From Costus lasius (Eukaryota; Streptophyta; Magnoliopsida; Zingiberales; Costaceae): a DNA stretch of 64,000 nucleotides. Of the stretch, positions 22,191-35,371 are shown piece by piece. Positions within the stretch are counted from its first letter, which is position 1; each line of letters begins with the position of its first letter. Location of the stretch: contig CM050449.1 in the NCBI GenBank assembly GCA_027563935.2, forward strand, positions 89,938,371 to 90,002,370, read 5' to 3'. The notes below the pieces were generated by a model that was not told the DNA's origin, made no database searches, and worked only from the letters and a program-made list of their open reading frames with translations. Both the position numbers and the translations under genes were made by a program.

Positions 22191-23854
22191 TGTTGGGGTA
22201 TGCCCTTAAGGCTAATGTTTGAGGCCTTGGATTAATTACAGTATCATGTATAAACTATATGTTTTTATAAAGGCAATTGTTGTTATTCAGATTGTTACAT
22301 TATTTGCTGCGGTATGTATACTTCTGAATAATGTCTCAGTAATGTTCAGCTCAACTGATTTGCAATTTTGTCCTTAGTCGAGATACCTTGGTGAACATGA
22401 GACAGCCTTGATATGATTGAGACTAATATGTGTTCTAATCTTATAGGATGCTTCGAGCATGGAATAAGATTTAGACACATAGGTGCATTGGATGTACTGG
22501 ACTGACCCTACTTAGGATATTCAATTGTTTGTCACAATGTGAATAAATCCTTGTGAGCAAGTAAGTGGCATATTCCCTCTGACTTGAGATCACTTGTGTT
22601 TCTAAGTGATGATTGGCATTGTCTTGAGGTAGTTCAATATCATTTGAAAGATAATGGTTAAGGATTATTTTGGATAGTGGGCATGAGTCATGTTAGGGCA
22701 CTAGTGATAGATATAGGATTGCTTCTCCCAGTTGGAGTGTGATGTTCTAATGGGCCCCAGGATGGGATGGTTGAGAATGTGTATGGCCATACCCAGATGA
22801 CTATGATCATCTGATCTAACCATTTTCATCGTGTTGGAATCACAGGCTTGACACGCTTGTCCAACGAGAACATCCAGTGGCAAAGGGAAATATGTATGCC
22901 AAGTGAATTAAATTCACACTTGTGCTATGGTTTGGGAGTAGTCTTGGAAGACTCTTTCCTTCATATCGGGAGACAGTGATGTGTTGCTAGATACCCCTCT
23001 CTGATCGTGATAACGTAAGTTATCGTTACCGACAATGAAGGAAACCCTTAGGGTCGCACAATTTGATGATATGGCTTACTTATGTCAGATCGTGTGGACT
23101 GGAATTATTCTAGTTCAGTTTAAAGCAATTTGAACTCTGATTGGGAGTGAGATCTAGTCTAATCATGTTTGATTGATTAGGGCATGTTATCGGTAAGCTT
23201 CGATCGGGAGAATTGATCCTTGATCATAAAGATCAAGAGGTTCAATGAGATGTGTGGTTGGATCTTGAGCCATTTGGTTCAATTAGATCAAAACCAGGGC
23301 TGGTTCGAATTGGTCCTTGAACCAAATGAAATTGAACCGGTTCACTTTGTGAACGTATGGTTCGATTGAGAGGGAAGTTTCGGTTGGTTCACTTAGGGTG
23401 AACGCATGGGAGTTAAGAGGGAATTAAGAGGGAGTTACACTTTTTGGTTCTTGCCATAAGTGGTAACCGAATGTTTCCTTCTTGGGCGTTCTTTTTCCTC
23501 ACGGTTTTCGCTCTCCCTTATGTTTCCTCTTTTCACGTTGCTTGATCAGCTTCACGAAAAGGATTTTCGGCCAGCCAAGAAGAGACATCTCCTCACACGA
23601 TCAAAGACCCTTAGTGTCTTTTCTAGCACAAGGAGCACAAGGAAGAAGCAAACTTCATCTTGTGTGTGATACTTTTGGAGGAGAGGCATTCGCCCCTTTC
23701 TTCTTCCAAGTCGCCACTCAAAGCATGGCAATGGTAATGCTCTAACCTATCCTTTCAAGGTTGATCATATGTTTAAGTCATGCGATCTTTGAAACCTAGT
23801 ATTTCCGCCGCTGCAAAATTTTTCGAATGCGCATGTGACCTAGGTTTGCTTACA
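22191..23854 (+). repeat. A' 5' LTR
   Basis: 1664 bp, TGTTGGGG...GCTTACA. Belongs to a subtype somewhat diverged from the LTRs of A2, A3 and A4, but closest to the solo LTR at 25923. Confidence 0.95.
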
Positions 23855-23855
23855 G

Positions 23856-23867
23856 TGGTATCAGAGC
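23856..23867 (+). promoter_or_regulatory. A' primer-binding site (initiator tRNA-Met)
   Basis: TGGTATCAGAGC, one base after the LTR end. Confidence 0.95.
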
Positions 23868-25739
23868 AAGGTTTTTTGGCTTGCTACATATGATTGCCAA
23901 CTTGTGATCCATGTTTGATTTTTGTTTTGAGTAGATCTACATGATGCGCATGCCTTTTGTTCTTATGCGAAAAATACATGCCATGTTGTTCATACCATAT
24001 GTTAGATGTATTTTTCATTCAAGCTTGTGCATGTGATGTTAGTTTGCGCATTTCATAGATGTTTTCAGTCAAAAACTATCTTCATGCGCGACCCTCAATA
24101 GATCTAGCAAGCGCCTACTTCAAATACTTAGACGGGTTTACAATGTTGAAGTCGTTAGTCAAGTCTGGACCCAACAGCCTAATCAGACCATCTGACAGCC
24201 TGGATGGGGCGGCCGGATAGCACCTGTGCGCAAGCTATACAGGTGGCTATAGGCCGACTGCAGAAGGGCGTGTAGCGATGTCTGATTGAGGCGCCTAGTG
24301 AACGATCATGATGATGGTCCAGGGTCACACCCGCTTACCAGAAATCATGTGGGACGTTCAGCCCTTAAGGCATGCATAGTCGACCATGAGGTCGACGCAA
24401 GTCAGTTATGACTGGATGCATGCAAGGGCAGTGGGTCTGATTTTGTCTAATGAGTGGATACCTGTAAATGGACCGTTGTAAGGTAGTAGGGCACATAAGG
24501 AAATAAAATTGATGCCATGGGGTTTTATAAAATTTTATTTCTGTTTTGGATCACATGTATGCATGTTTAATATGTTGCCATGAATCATTGGAAATTTGAG
24601 TGTTTATTTAATCTTATGTGGGCTGCCCTTATTTTGTGTGCTGTGCTGGGGCCTGCGTGCCTGGAATCAAATATATATATATTTTGTTGTGATCTGCGAA
24701 TCACACTTTGATTTCTGAAAATGTATAATTGACCTGCGTGTCAAACCATGTCTAGATAGTTTCAAATATGTAATTTGAGTAGACATGAGCACACAGCACA
24801 AATGGCAGATGCGCATGCAGCAATTGGCTTCACTAGATGGGTGGTCTAGAGGTCGACTCTAGAATAGCCGCATACTACCTGGTGGGCACATTTGAGCTGC
24901 ACAGGACGCTTGGGCCCGGGCTGGGCCAGATGAAGTACAATAGTCCCATAAAAGGCTCAACTGAAGACTTTTTGTCAAATTAGGGTTTTACTTAAGTTGT
25001 TATGGGCGTTTACCACATAAGATAATGATGCTTTCATTTACTGTTTTAAGTAATATAAGCACAAGCATGTTTTATTCTTCTGCTATCACTATAGAATTTG
25101 CCTGATAGTAAGAAGATAAAAAAGACCGTTAAAATCCAACGACTATATCAAGTTTGATTGCCTTCTGACGCGAAACCTCACTGTTCTGACTGTCGTTGGG
25201 GCCGTGTTGTACCCACTCAGTGGGCACGCCCAGCTATCTTCAGACGGTGTGCGATTACACCTACATGCTACAGAGAAGGGATTTATCGCTTCTCGTTGCT
25301 CAGCATAGCACGTGGTGGTCCAGGAAGTAGGTCAGGTCAGCTTGACCATGTAGCCTACATGTTGAGTATATGATAGCTATATGGAGGCAGCCATCTGAGG
25401 AGTCAGAGACTGTGTTGTACCAACTCAGTTGGCACAGTCTTCTGGATTGCCTAGATGAAGGGGAATCGCACGGGTTGGCGATTGGCATGGATAGCCTACC
25501 AGTGATTAGTGCTTGAGCTCTCTGTGCATCTTATCTCGCCTAAGCGGGACGCGGAGATCAAGTGTGAAATCTGGATCCCATCTCACTAATGGAGTATTAC
25601 TCCTTCGGGCTGTTTTATTGGATTTTCAGTCAGATAAAATAGTGAGAAAAGAATCACTCTTAAGTCCTGGAATGATTCTAACATGGATACTGACCTTGCT
25701 GTTCTTGCTATGTTGTAGATTCCTGTAGCAACGAACACC
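23868..25739 (+). other. A' leader
   Basis: Non-coding leader of about 1.9 kb. The three hairpin modules are at about 25202-25228, 25405-25440 and 25515-25555. The extra segment with a degenerate B-box-like GGTCGACTC motif is near 24850-24870. Confidence 0.78.
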
Positions 25740-25922
25740 ACAGGGCTCAATTTGCGATCCATATTGGAAAGGGAGAAGTTTGCTGGGCCAAACTTCTCAG
25801 ACTGGCACAGACAGCTAAAGATTGTCCTCAAAGCTGAGAGGAAGCTGTATGTCCTTGAGTCGGCAATACCGGCACAACCCGCTACGAACGCCGCAAGGGC
25901 GGTTCGAGTTGCTTATGAAAAG
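25740..25922 (+). pseudogene. A' gag, N-terminal piece with lost start codon
   Basis: Encodes the start of Gag (LEREKFAGPNFSDW, KAERKLYVLE) in line with A4, but the ATG of the sister copies is ACA here (25740-25742). Interrupted at 25922 after AYEK by a solo LTR; the next residues (HVSDS) resume at 27609. Confidence 0.88.
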
Positions 25923-27605
25923 TGTTGGGGTATGCCCTTAAGGCTAATGTTTGAGGCCTTGGGTTATTATCAGTATCATGTATAAACTAAGTATATGTTT
26001 ATAAAGGCAATTGTTGTTATTCAGATTGTTGCATTGTCTGCTGCTGTATGTATACCTCTGAGTAATGTCTCAATGATGTTCAGCTTTGCTGACATTCAGA
26101 GTTGTCCTTAGTCGAGATATCTTAGTGAACATGAGACAGCCTTGATATGATTGAGACTAATATGTGTTCTGGTCTTATAGGATGCTACGAGCATGGAATA
26201 AGTTTTAGACACATAGGTGCATTGGATGTACTGGACTGACCCTACTTAGGATATTCAATTGTTTGTCACAATGTGAATAAATCCTTATAAGCAAGCAAGT
26301 GGTATATTCCCTCTGACTTGAGATCACTTGTGTTACTAAGTGATGATTGGCATTGTCTTGAGGTACTTCAATATCATTTGAAAGATAATGGTTAAGGATT
26401 ATCTTGGATAGTGGGCATGAGTCATGTTAGGACACTAGTGATAGATATAGGATTGCCTCTCTTAGTTGGAGTGTGATGTTCTAAAGGGGCCCCCTGGATG
26501 AGATGGTTGAGAAAGTGTATGGCCATACCCAGATGACTATGTTCATCTGATCTAACCATTCTCATCGTGTTGGAATTACAGGCTTGACACGCTTGTCCAA
26601 CGAGAACATCCAGTGGCAAAGGGAACATGTATACTGAGTGAATTGGATTCACACTTGTGCTGTCGTTTGGGAGTGGTCTTGGAAGACTCTTTCCTTCATA
26701 TCGGGAGACAGTGATGTGTTGCTAGATACCCCTCTCTGATCGTGATAACGTAAGTTATCGTTACCGACATTGAAGGAAACCCTCAGGGTCGCACAATTTG
26801 ATGATATGGCTTACTTATGTCAGATTGTGTGGACTGGAATTATTCTAGTTCAGTTTAAAGCAATTTAAACTCTGATTGGAAGTGAGATCTGGTTTGATCA
26901 TGTTTGATTGATTAGGACATATGATCGGTAAGCTTCGATCGGGAGAATTGATGCTTGATCGAAGAGATCAAGAGCGTCAAGAGATGTGTGGTTGGATCTT
27001 GAGCCACTTGGTTCAATAAGATCAAAACCAGGGTTGGTTTGATTTGGTCCTTGAACCAAATAAAATTGAACCGGTTCACTTAGTGTGAGCGCATGGTTCA
27101 ATTAAAGAGGGAAGTTTCGGTTGGTTCACTTAGGGTGAACGCATGGGAGTTAAGAGGGGAATTAAGAGAGGGAGTTACATTTTTGGTTCTTACCATAAGT
27201 GGTAACCGAATCTTTCCATCTTGGTCTCTCACGTTTTCAAAGCTTGCTCTCTCGCCTCCTCTTTTGTGTGGTTGCTTGATCATCTTCAAGAACAAGAAAA
27301 AGGAAAGGAGTTCGGCCAACAAAGAAAAAGCACATCTCCTCTCCAAGTTTCGATCAAGGACTCCTTAGTGCCTTGCTAGCACAAAGAGCACAAGGAAGAA
27401 GCCATCAACATCTTGTGTGTGATTCCTTTGGAGAAGAGGAGCCTTTCCCTTTCTTCTTCCAAGCCGCCACACAAACTATGGCCATGGTAATGCTTCAACT
27501 TATCCTTTCATGGTTGATTATATTTCAAGTCAAGCGATCCATGAAACCTAGTTTTTCCGCCTATGCAAAATTTTCGAAAATGCATGTTACCTAGGTTTCC
27601 TTTCA
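25923..27605 (+). mobile_element. Solo copia-A LTR in the gag of A'
   Basis: 1683 bp from TGTTGGGGTATG to CCTTTCA with no internal region, flanked by AAAAG at 25918-25922 and 27606-27610. A solo LTR is the expected product of recombination between the two LTRs of a full element. The gag reading frame is restored exactly when it and one target copy are removed. Confidence 0.95.
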
Positions 27606-30600
27606 AAAAGCACGTTAGTGATAGTACTGATGTCGCTTGCCTTATGCTTGCGTCAATGACGCCCGAGCTCCAGCGTCAGCATGGGGATTTGTCAGCAATT
27701 GATATTATAGCAAATCTCAAAATGCTGTATGCTGCACAGGCAAGGACAGAACGCTATAACTTGACGAAACTTTTCTTTCATAGCAAACTGACTGAAGGGA
27801 GTCCAGTGGGAGCTCATGTGGTCAAGATGATTGGGTACAACGAAGCTCTAGAGAAACTGGGACATACCATCAATCAAGAACTTGTTGTAGACATCATCTT
27901 GCAGTCTCTCCCGGCTTCTTTCGATCCGTTCATCATTAATTTTAATATGAACAAAATCGACTGTACTCCGGCAGAATTACTGAACATGCTCTGTACCACA
28001 GAGTAGACTCTTGAGAAGGGAAAGCCTTCATCCTCTGTCTTGATGGTTCCTTCACGGAACAAGAAGAAGGGGAAGAAGGGCAAAACCCCTATCAAGAGAT
28101 ATAACAAGGCTTTGAAACAAAAGGTGAAGCGGTCAAAGGATAACAGATGCTTCCATTGTGGCCAGCTGGGCCACTGGAAGAAGGACTGTAGAGCGCTCCA
28201 AGGAGAGAAGAAGGGAAGCAAGCCTTTCACTTCTGGCTCAGGAACTCAAGAGAAGAAGACAGGTGGGACAGCATGAGGTTGACCTACGAGTTGGAAACGG
28301 GGCACGGGTTGCTGCTGTTGCTGTAGGGGAATATGACATCTCTTTACCATCTGGACTTGTATTAGAACTTGACAATTGTTATTTTGTACATAGCATAACA
28401 AAGAATATTATCTCTATTCCTGCTCTTGTCAGGAAAGGTTTTTCTTTTGAATGCAAAACTTCACAGTGTTGTATTTCATATGATAATATTGTTTATGCAA
28501 CTGGGTCGATTAACAATGGGTTATACATTTTGGACATGGAATGTTCTGTACAACAAATTGATAACAAGAAAGCCAAGTATGCTGATGACAGCACCTTGCT
28601 ATGGCATAGTCGTCTAGGCCATATTAACAAGAAGCGCATTAACCGGTTGCATGACCATGGACTGCTGGGATCATTCTCCTATGAGGAGCTTGATACATGC
28701 AAAGCTTGTTTAATCGGTAAAATGACGAAGACTCCTTTTACTAATAAAGGTGAAAGGGCTTCAGGTTTACTTGACCTTATTCACAGTGATGTGTGTGGGC
28801 CTTTTAGTAAACATGCCAAAGGTGGCTATTCATACTTCATTACTTTTACTAATGATTTCAGTAGGTATGGTTATGTCTATTTAATGAGACATAAGAGTGA
28901 ATCTTTTGACAAGTTCAAAGAATTCAAAAATGAAGTACAGAATCAGTTGGGCCGAAATATCAAGGCACTTCGATCAGATCGAGGTGGAGAATACTTGAGT
29001 CGTGAGTTTACTGACTATCTAAAGGAGTGTGGGATTATCTCACAGCTCACTCCGCCAGGAACACCACAATGGAATGGTGTGTCCGAGAGGAGAAATAGAA
29101 CCTTATTGGACATGGTTCGATCTATGATGAGTCAGGCTACTCTACCTTACTCCTTTTGGGGATTTGCACTGGAAACAGCTGCAAAGATACTAAACCGAGT
29201 ACCATCCAAGGCCGTTTCAAAGACACCATATGAATTATGGTATGGGAAACAGCTGAGCTTGACATTTATCAAAATCTAGGGTTGCGAGGCTTATGTCAAA
29301 AAGCTCGCCTCTGGGAAACTGGAGAGCAGATCAAACAAATGTATATTTGTCGGGTACCCTAAAGAAACTAAGGGTTATTATTTCTATGATCCCAAAGAGA
29401 ACAAAGTATTTGTTGCTCGAACGGCTATTTTTCTTGAGAAGGAATTTCTTCTGCAAGAAGCCAATGGGAGAGAAATAAAGCTGGATGAAACTCCAGAAGA
29501 GGGACAAAGTAGTCAAGCTCAATTGGATGAGCCTGAGCCAATAGATCAGGTTAATGTTCAACCTGAGGCTCAGATATCATGGGAACCGCGTAGATCGGGA
29601 AGGATTCGTCGTCGGCCTGAGCGCTATGACGGAGTCTACATCATTAATGATGAACCCCTCACTTATGCGGATGCGATCAGTAGACCAGAATCAGCAAGAT
29701 GGCTTGAAGCTATGCGAGCCGAGATGGACTCCATGTCAGAAAACCAAGTCTGGGATTTGGTTGATCCGCCTCCGGGAGTAATCCCTATAGGCTGTAAATG
29801 GATCTTCAAAAGGAAGAAAGACATGGATGGTAACGTGGTTACCTATAAGGGCAGGCTAGTTGCAAAAGGTTTCAAACAAATCTACGGGATAGATTATGAT
29901 GAAACTTTCTCTCCTGTAGCCATGTTCAAGTCCATTCGAACTATTCTCGCGATAGCAGCATATTATGATTATGAGATATGGCAAATGGATGTGAAGACCG
30001 CTTTCCTTAATGGAAATCTGGAAGAGGATGTGTATATGACACAGCCTGAAGGTTTCATAAATCCATCAGAACGTCATAAGATATGCAAATTAAAGAAGTC
30101 CATTTATGGACTAAAACAAGCATCGAGAAGCTGGAATATTCGTTTTGATGAAGCAGTTTGTAAGTTTGGTTTCGTCAAAAATGAAGATGACCCGTGTGTA
30201 TATAAAAGGTTTGGTGGGAGCGTGATTATTTTCCTAGTCCTCTACGTCGATGATATTTTAATCATTGGAAACGATATTCCTGAACTACATGCGGTCAAGG
30301 CATGGTTAAGAAAATGTTTCCAGATGAAAGATTTGGGAGAAGCAGCCTATGTATTAGGTGTGGAGATCTACAGAGATAGATCTAATAAGCTTCTCGGGCT
30401 GTGCCAGAGTACTTATATCGATAAAGTCCTGGAGAGATTCCATTTAGAAAATTCTAAAAGAGGATATCTTCCAGTCAGACATGGTCTGAATCTTTCAAAG
30501 AGCCAGTGTCCTCAAACACAATCTGAGAAAGATGAGATGGACAATACACCTTATGCTTTGGCTATTGGGTCCATCATGTATGCGATGTTATGTACTCGCC

Positions 30601-31226
30601 TAGATGTCGCTTACGGGTTAAGCGTGACCAGTCGGTTCCAAAGTAATCCAGGGAAGGCACACTGGATTGCAGTCAAGAACATTTTGAAATATCTTCGGAG
30701 AACCAAAGACATGTTCTTGATTTATGGAGGTCAGGAAGAACTCAGTATTGAAGGATATACTGACGCATCGTTCCAATCTGACCAAGACGATTTCCGATCG
30801 CAATCAGGCTATGTTTTTAGCTTGAATGGAGGAGCAGTGGTGCGGAAGAGTTTCAAGCAATCAATTGTTGCTGATTCCACAACAGAAGCCGAGTATGTTG
30901 CAGCCTCAGAAGCATCAAAGGAGGCAGTATGGATTCGTAAGTTCGTTCAGGAACTTGGTGTTGTTCCTTCAAGTGCAGATCCATTGGTTATCTTCTGTGA
31001 TAACACTGGAGCGATTGCACAAGCAAAGGAACCACGATCACACCAGAAGTCCAAGCACATACCGAGAAGGTTTCACCTGATCCGTGAGATCATAGATCGA
31101 GGAGAGATCAAGATCTGCAAGGTTCATACAGAAGACAATCTAGCTGACCCGCTTACAAAGCCTCTGGTGCAGCAGAAGCATGAGAAGCACTGTAATAATA
31201 TGGGTTTGAGATTCCTCAACCATTAG
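27606..31226 (+). pseudogene. A' Gag (rest)-integrase-RT-RNase H, protease active site deleted
   Basis: Continues Gag from HVSDS. A stop (TAG) replaces a Glu codon at 28003-28005. The zinc knuckle CFHCGQLGHWKKDC is intact near 28150-28190. A deletion of about 92 bp relative to A4, at 28239-28242 between two CAGG repeats, removes the protease DTA motif and shifts the frame. Integrase D, D, E are present. A Trp codon is TAG at 29277-29279. From 29523 to 31226 a 567-codon frame encodes the RT (YVDD near 30243) and RNase H with TDA and TTEAEY motifs intact, ending MGLRFLNH. Confidence 0.92.
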
Positions 31227-31234
31227 TTTAAGTG

Positions 31235-31246
31235 CAAGTGGGAGAT
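31235..31246 (+). promoter_or_regulatory. A' polypurine tract
   Basis: CAAGTGGGAGAT directly before the 3' LTR, in the position of the plus-strand primer in copia elements. Confidence 0.75.
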
Positions 31247-32910
31247 TGTTGGGGTATGCCCTTAAGGCTAATGTTTGAGGCCTTGGATTAATTACAGTAT
31301 CATGTATAAACTATATGTTTTTATAAAGGCAATTGTTGTTATTCAGATTGTTACATTATCTGCTGCTGTATGTATACTTCTGAATAATGTCTCAGTAATG
31401 TTCAGCTCAGCTGATTTGCAGTTTTGTCCTTAGTCGAGATACCTTGGTGAACATGAGACAGCCTTGATATGATTGAGACTAATATGTGTTCTAATCTTAT
31501 AGGATGCTTCGAGCATGGAATAAGATTTAGACACATAGGTGCATTGGATGTACTGGACTGACCCTACTTAGGATATTCAATTGTTTGTCACAATGTGAAT
31601 AAATCCTTGTGAGCAAGTAAGTGGCATATTCCCTCTGACTTGAGATCACTTGTGTTTCTAAGTGATGATTGGCATTGTCTTGAGGTAGTTCAATATCATT
31701 TGAAAGATAATGGTTAAGGATTATCTTGGATAGTGGGCATGAGTCATGTTAGGGCACTAGTGATAGATATAGGATTGCTTCTCCTAGTTGGAGTGTGATG
31801 TTCTAATGGGCCCTAGGATGGGATGGTTGAGAATGTGTATGGCCATACCCAGATGACTATGATCATCTGATCTAACCATTTTCATCGTGTTGGAATCACA
31901 GGCTTGACACGCTTGTCCAACGAGAACATCCAGTGGCAAAGGGAAATATGTATTCCAAGTGAATTAAATTCACACTTGTGCTATGGTTTGGGAGTAGTCT
32001 TGGAAGACTCTTTCCTTCATATCGGGAGACAGTGATGTGTTGCTAGATACCCCTCTCTGATCGTGATAACGTAAGTTATCATCACCGACAATGAAGGAAA
32101 CCCTTAGGGTCGCACAATTTGATGATATGGCTTACTTATGTCAGATCGTGTGGACTGGAATTATTCTAGTTCAGTTTAAAGCAATTTGAACTCTGATTGG
32201 GAGTGAGATCTAGTCTAATCATGTTTGATTGATTAGGGCATGTGATCGGTAAGCTTCGATCGGGAGAATTGATCCTTGATCATAAAGATCAAGAGGTTCA
32301 ATGAGATGTGTGGTTGGATCTTGAGCCATTTGGTTCAATTAGATCAAAACCAGGGCTGGTTCGATTTGGTCCTTGAACCAAATGAAATTGAACCAGTTCA
32401 CTTTGTGAACGTATGGTTCGATTGAGAGGGAAGTTTCGGTTGGTTCACTTAGGGTGAACGCATGGGAGTTAAGAGGGAATTAAGAGGGAGTTACACTTTT
32501 TGGTTCTTGCCATAAGTGGTAACCGAATGTTTCCTTCTTGGGCGTTCTTTTTCCTCACGGTTTTCGCTCTCCCTTATGTTTCCTCTTGTCACGTTGCTTG
32601 ATCAGCTTCACGAAAAGGATTTTCGGCCAGCCAAGAAGAGACATCTCCTCACACGATCAAAGACCCTTAGTGTCTTTGCTAGCACAAGGAGCACAAGGAA
32701 GAAGCAAACTTCATCTTGTGTGTGATACTTTTGGAGGAGAGGCATTCGCCCCTTTCTTCTTCCAAGTCGCCACTCAAAGCATGGCAATGGTAATGCTCTA
32801 ACCTATCCTTTCAAGGTTGATCATATGTTTAAGTCATGCGATCTTTGAAACCTAGTATTTCCGCCGCTGCAAAATTTTTCGAATGCGCATGTGACCTAGG
32901 TTTGCTTACA
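31247..32910 (+). repeat. A' 3' LTR
   Basis: 1664 bp, same length as the 5' LTR, with about 15 substitutions seen by eye. Confidence 0.95.
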
Positions 32911-32915
32911 TTTCT

Positions 32916-35371
32916 TTAGCCTGCAGACCTTACTGGCATCTGCAGGATGGATGAAACCATCAGTTTGTGTCGTATACACATCCTTAGTCAGCTTCCCATT
33001 AAGGAACGCTGTCTCCACGTCCATCTGTCATATCTCATAATCATGATATGCAGCTATAGCAAGCAAAATCCGAATGGATTTGATCATGGCAACCGGCTAG
33101 AAGGTTTCATCATAGTCCACCCTGTGGACTTGTTTGAATCCTTTAGCCACTAGTTCACCTTTATAGGTAACTATGTTGTCATCCATGTCTGTCTTCCTCT
33201 TAAAGACCTATTTACACCCTATGGGTTTTACCCCATTAGGCAGCTCAACCAAATCCCAAACTTGGTTAGCCGACATGGAATTCATCTCGGATCGCATGGC
33301 CTCAAGCCATTTCTCGGAGTCCGGTCCACTGACCGCCTCATCATAGGTTTTGGGTTCATCCTCAATAATGAAGATCCCATCGTGTTGGGTCGGCAGCGAC
33401 CAGTACCTCTCAGGTGCATGACGAATCCTCCCAGACCTACGTGGGACCTGTGTCTGAGCCTCAGGTTGTACAGCAACCGGGGCAGGTGGCTCAGATTCCA
33501 TCTCTTTGTCTTGTGGTTGCACTTGGTCCTCATCCAAGTCAAACTTCCTCCCACTAACTTCTTTCATGAGTAATTCTTTCTCTAGAAAGACAGCACCCCG
33601 AGCAACAAAAACTTTGTTCTCGGTGGGAACATAGAAGTAGTAACCCTTAGTCTCCTTAGGGTACCCCACAAACATACACTTATCAGATCTAGGTTCTAGC
33701 TTGCTAGAATCCTGACGTTTGACATAAGCCTTACATCCCCAGATCCTGATAAAAGTGAGATTAGGGCGTCTCCCACTCCATACCTCGTATGGAATCTTTG
33801 AGACACTCTTAGATGGAACATTATTCAGTATTAGAGAAGCTGTCTCAAGTGCATGTCCCCAAAATGAGGGAGGTAGAGTTGCATGACTCATCATAGATCG
33901 AACCATGTCCAACAAAGTTCGATTTCTCCTTTCAGACACACCATTCCATTGAGGTGTTCCAGGAGGAGTGAGTTGGGATATGATCCCACACTCTCTCAGA
34001 TAGTCAAAGAACTCACCGCTCAGGTACTCTCCACCACGATCTGATCGAAGAGCCTTAATGGATCTACCAATCTGGTTCTCTACTTCATGTCTAAACTCCT
34101 TAAATTTCTCAAAGAATTCAGACTTATGTCTCATCAGATAGACATAACCATATCTACTGAAGTCATTAGTAAACGTGATGAAGTAGTTGTACCCTCCTCT
34201 GGCTTGTTTATTGAAAGGCCCACACACATCAGTATGTATGAGATCTAATAAACCTCCTGCCCTCTCACCAGTCTTGGTGAATGGTGCCTTTGTCATTTTC
34301 CCTAATAAACAAGGCTCACATGTATCAAGTTCCTCCAAGGAACTCGAATCTAACAACCCATTTGCATGGAGTTGTCGAATGCGATTCTTGTTTATATGGG
34401 CTATTCGACAATGCCATAGGAAAGCACCAACTGAACCACTCAGTTTGGTTCTTTTATTATTTATGTTACAAATAGAGCTATCCATGTCCAAGACATGCTG
34501 ACCATCGCACAAAGTACCCTTCCCATAAAACATGTTTGCAAAAGAAAAAGAACATAAGTTCTCTTTTATTTCAAACTTAAATCCTTTCTTTGCCAAGCAA
34601 GGAGTGAATACAATGTTTTGGTAAGGGAAGGTACATAATAGCAATTGTCTAGCTTTAACTGAAGTCCAGAAGGCAGGGAGAGAAACTCCTACAGCAACAG
34701 CAGCAACTTGTGCCCTGTTACCTATCTGTAGGTGAATCTCTCTAGGCCTTACCAATCTACCCTTTCTGAGCCCTTGCATATTTGTACAAACATGAGCTCC
34801 ACATGCGGTATCCAATACCCATGTCATAGGAGTAGAAAGGTTGACTTCGGTAACATAAATACCTGAGCATGAAGACAAGGCCTTGCCTTTCTTCTCCTCA
34901 TTCTGAAGTTGCAACATGTCCTTCAACATGTGAGGTGGCCCTCCACATGAATAGCACCTATTATTCCTGATCATATCCATCTTTAATTTCAGTTCCTTGG
35001 TCAAGCCTTTCGGCTCAACACACTGAATATCAACTTTAGGAGGATTGAGCTCAACCAATTCATCAAAGAGCTGCCTTAGATTAAAAATAATTTCAGAGGC
35101 ACTCTTCGATTCATATCACCCTCTAAATTCAGGTGACATGTTGGTTAGCAATCTCCAAAGTATCAACCTGATGCTTATCATAAGCATCCCTCTCAGCCGC
35201 TGAGGCCGAGCATGGAAGTGGCTTAGGAAAAGGATGCTCAAGGACATAAAGCTTCCTTTCGAGCTTGAGCACGATTCTCAAGTTCATATACCAATCCAGT
35301 AAGTTGGATCCAACCAACTTATCCCTTTCCAGGGTAGATCGCAGTGACCAACTGCTATTGTTCATAGCCAT
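32916..35371 (-). pseudogene. copia-B gag-protease-integrase-RT (first part)
   Basis: Gag starts near 35365-35371 (MNNSSWSLRS) but is open only to 35129. Most of the capsid-like domain is then missing, and the frame resumes at 35058 and stays open to 33208. The zinc knuckle (CYSCGGPPHMLKDM) has lost its last Cys. Protease DTA is present. A double frameshift scrambles a stretch after AAVAVG. Integrase keeps D (HTDVCG), D (RSDRGGEY) and E (VSERRNR). A stop near 33208 ends the open frame at IGCK, and RT then runs on with further stops to the A' junction. Confidence 0.88.

Larger units (their letters stand above)
22191..32910 (+). mobile_element. Complete copia-A element A' inserted in copia-B
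   Basis: Two LTRs of 1664 bp each (22191-23854 and 31247-32910), TG...CA ends, PBS after the first LTR and purine tract before the second. It is flanked by TTTCT at 22186-22190 and 32911-32915, and removing it rejoins the copia-B RT. By hand the LTRs differ at about 15 positions (0.9%), so the insertion is recent, though older than A4. It carries a solo LTR in gag. The polyprotein is defective, so it could move only with help. Confidence 0.95.
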
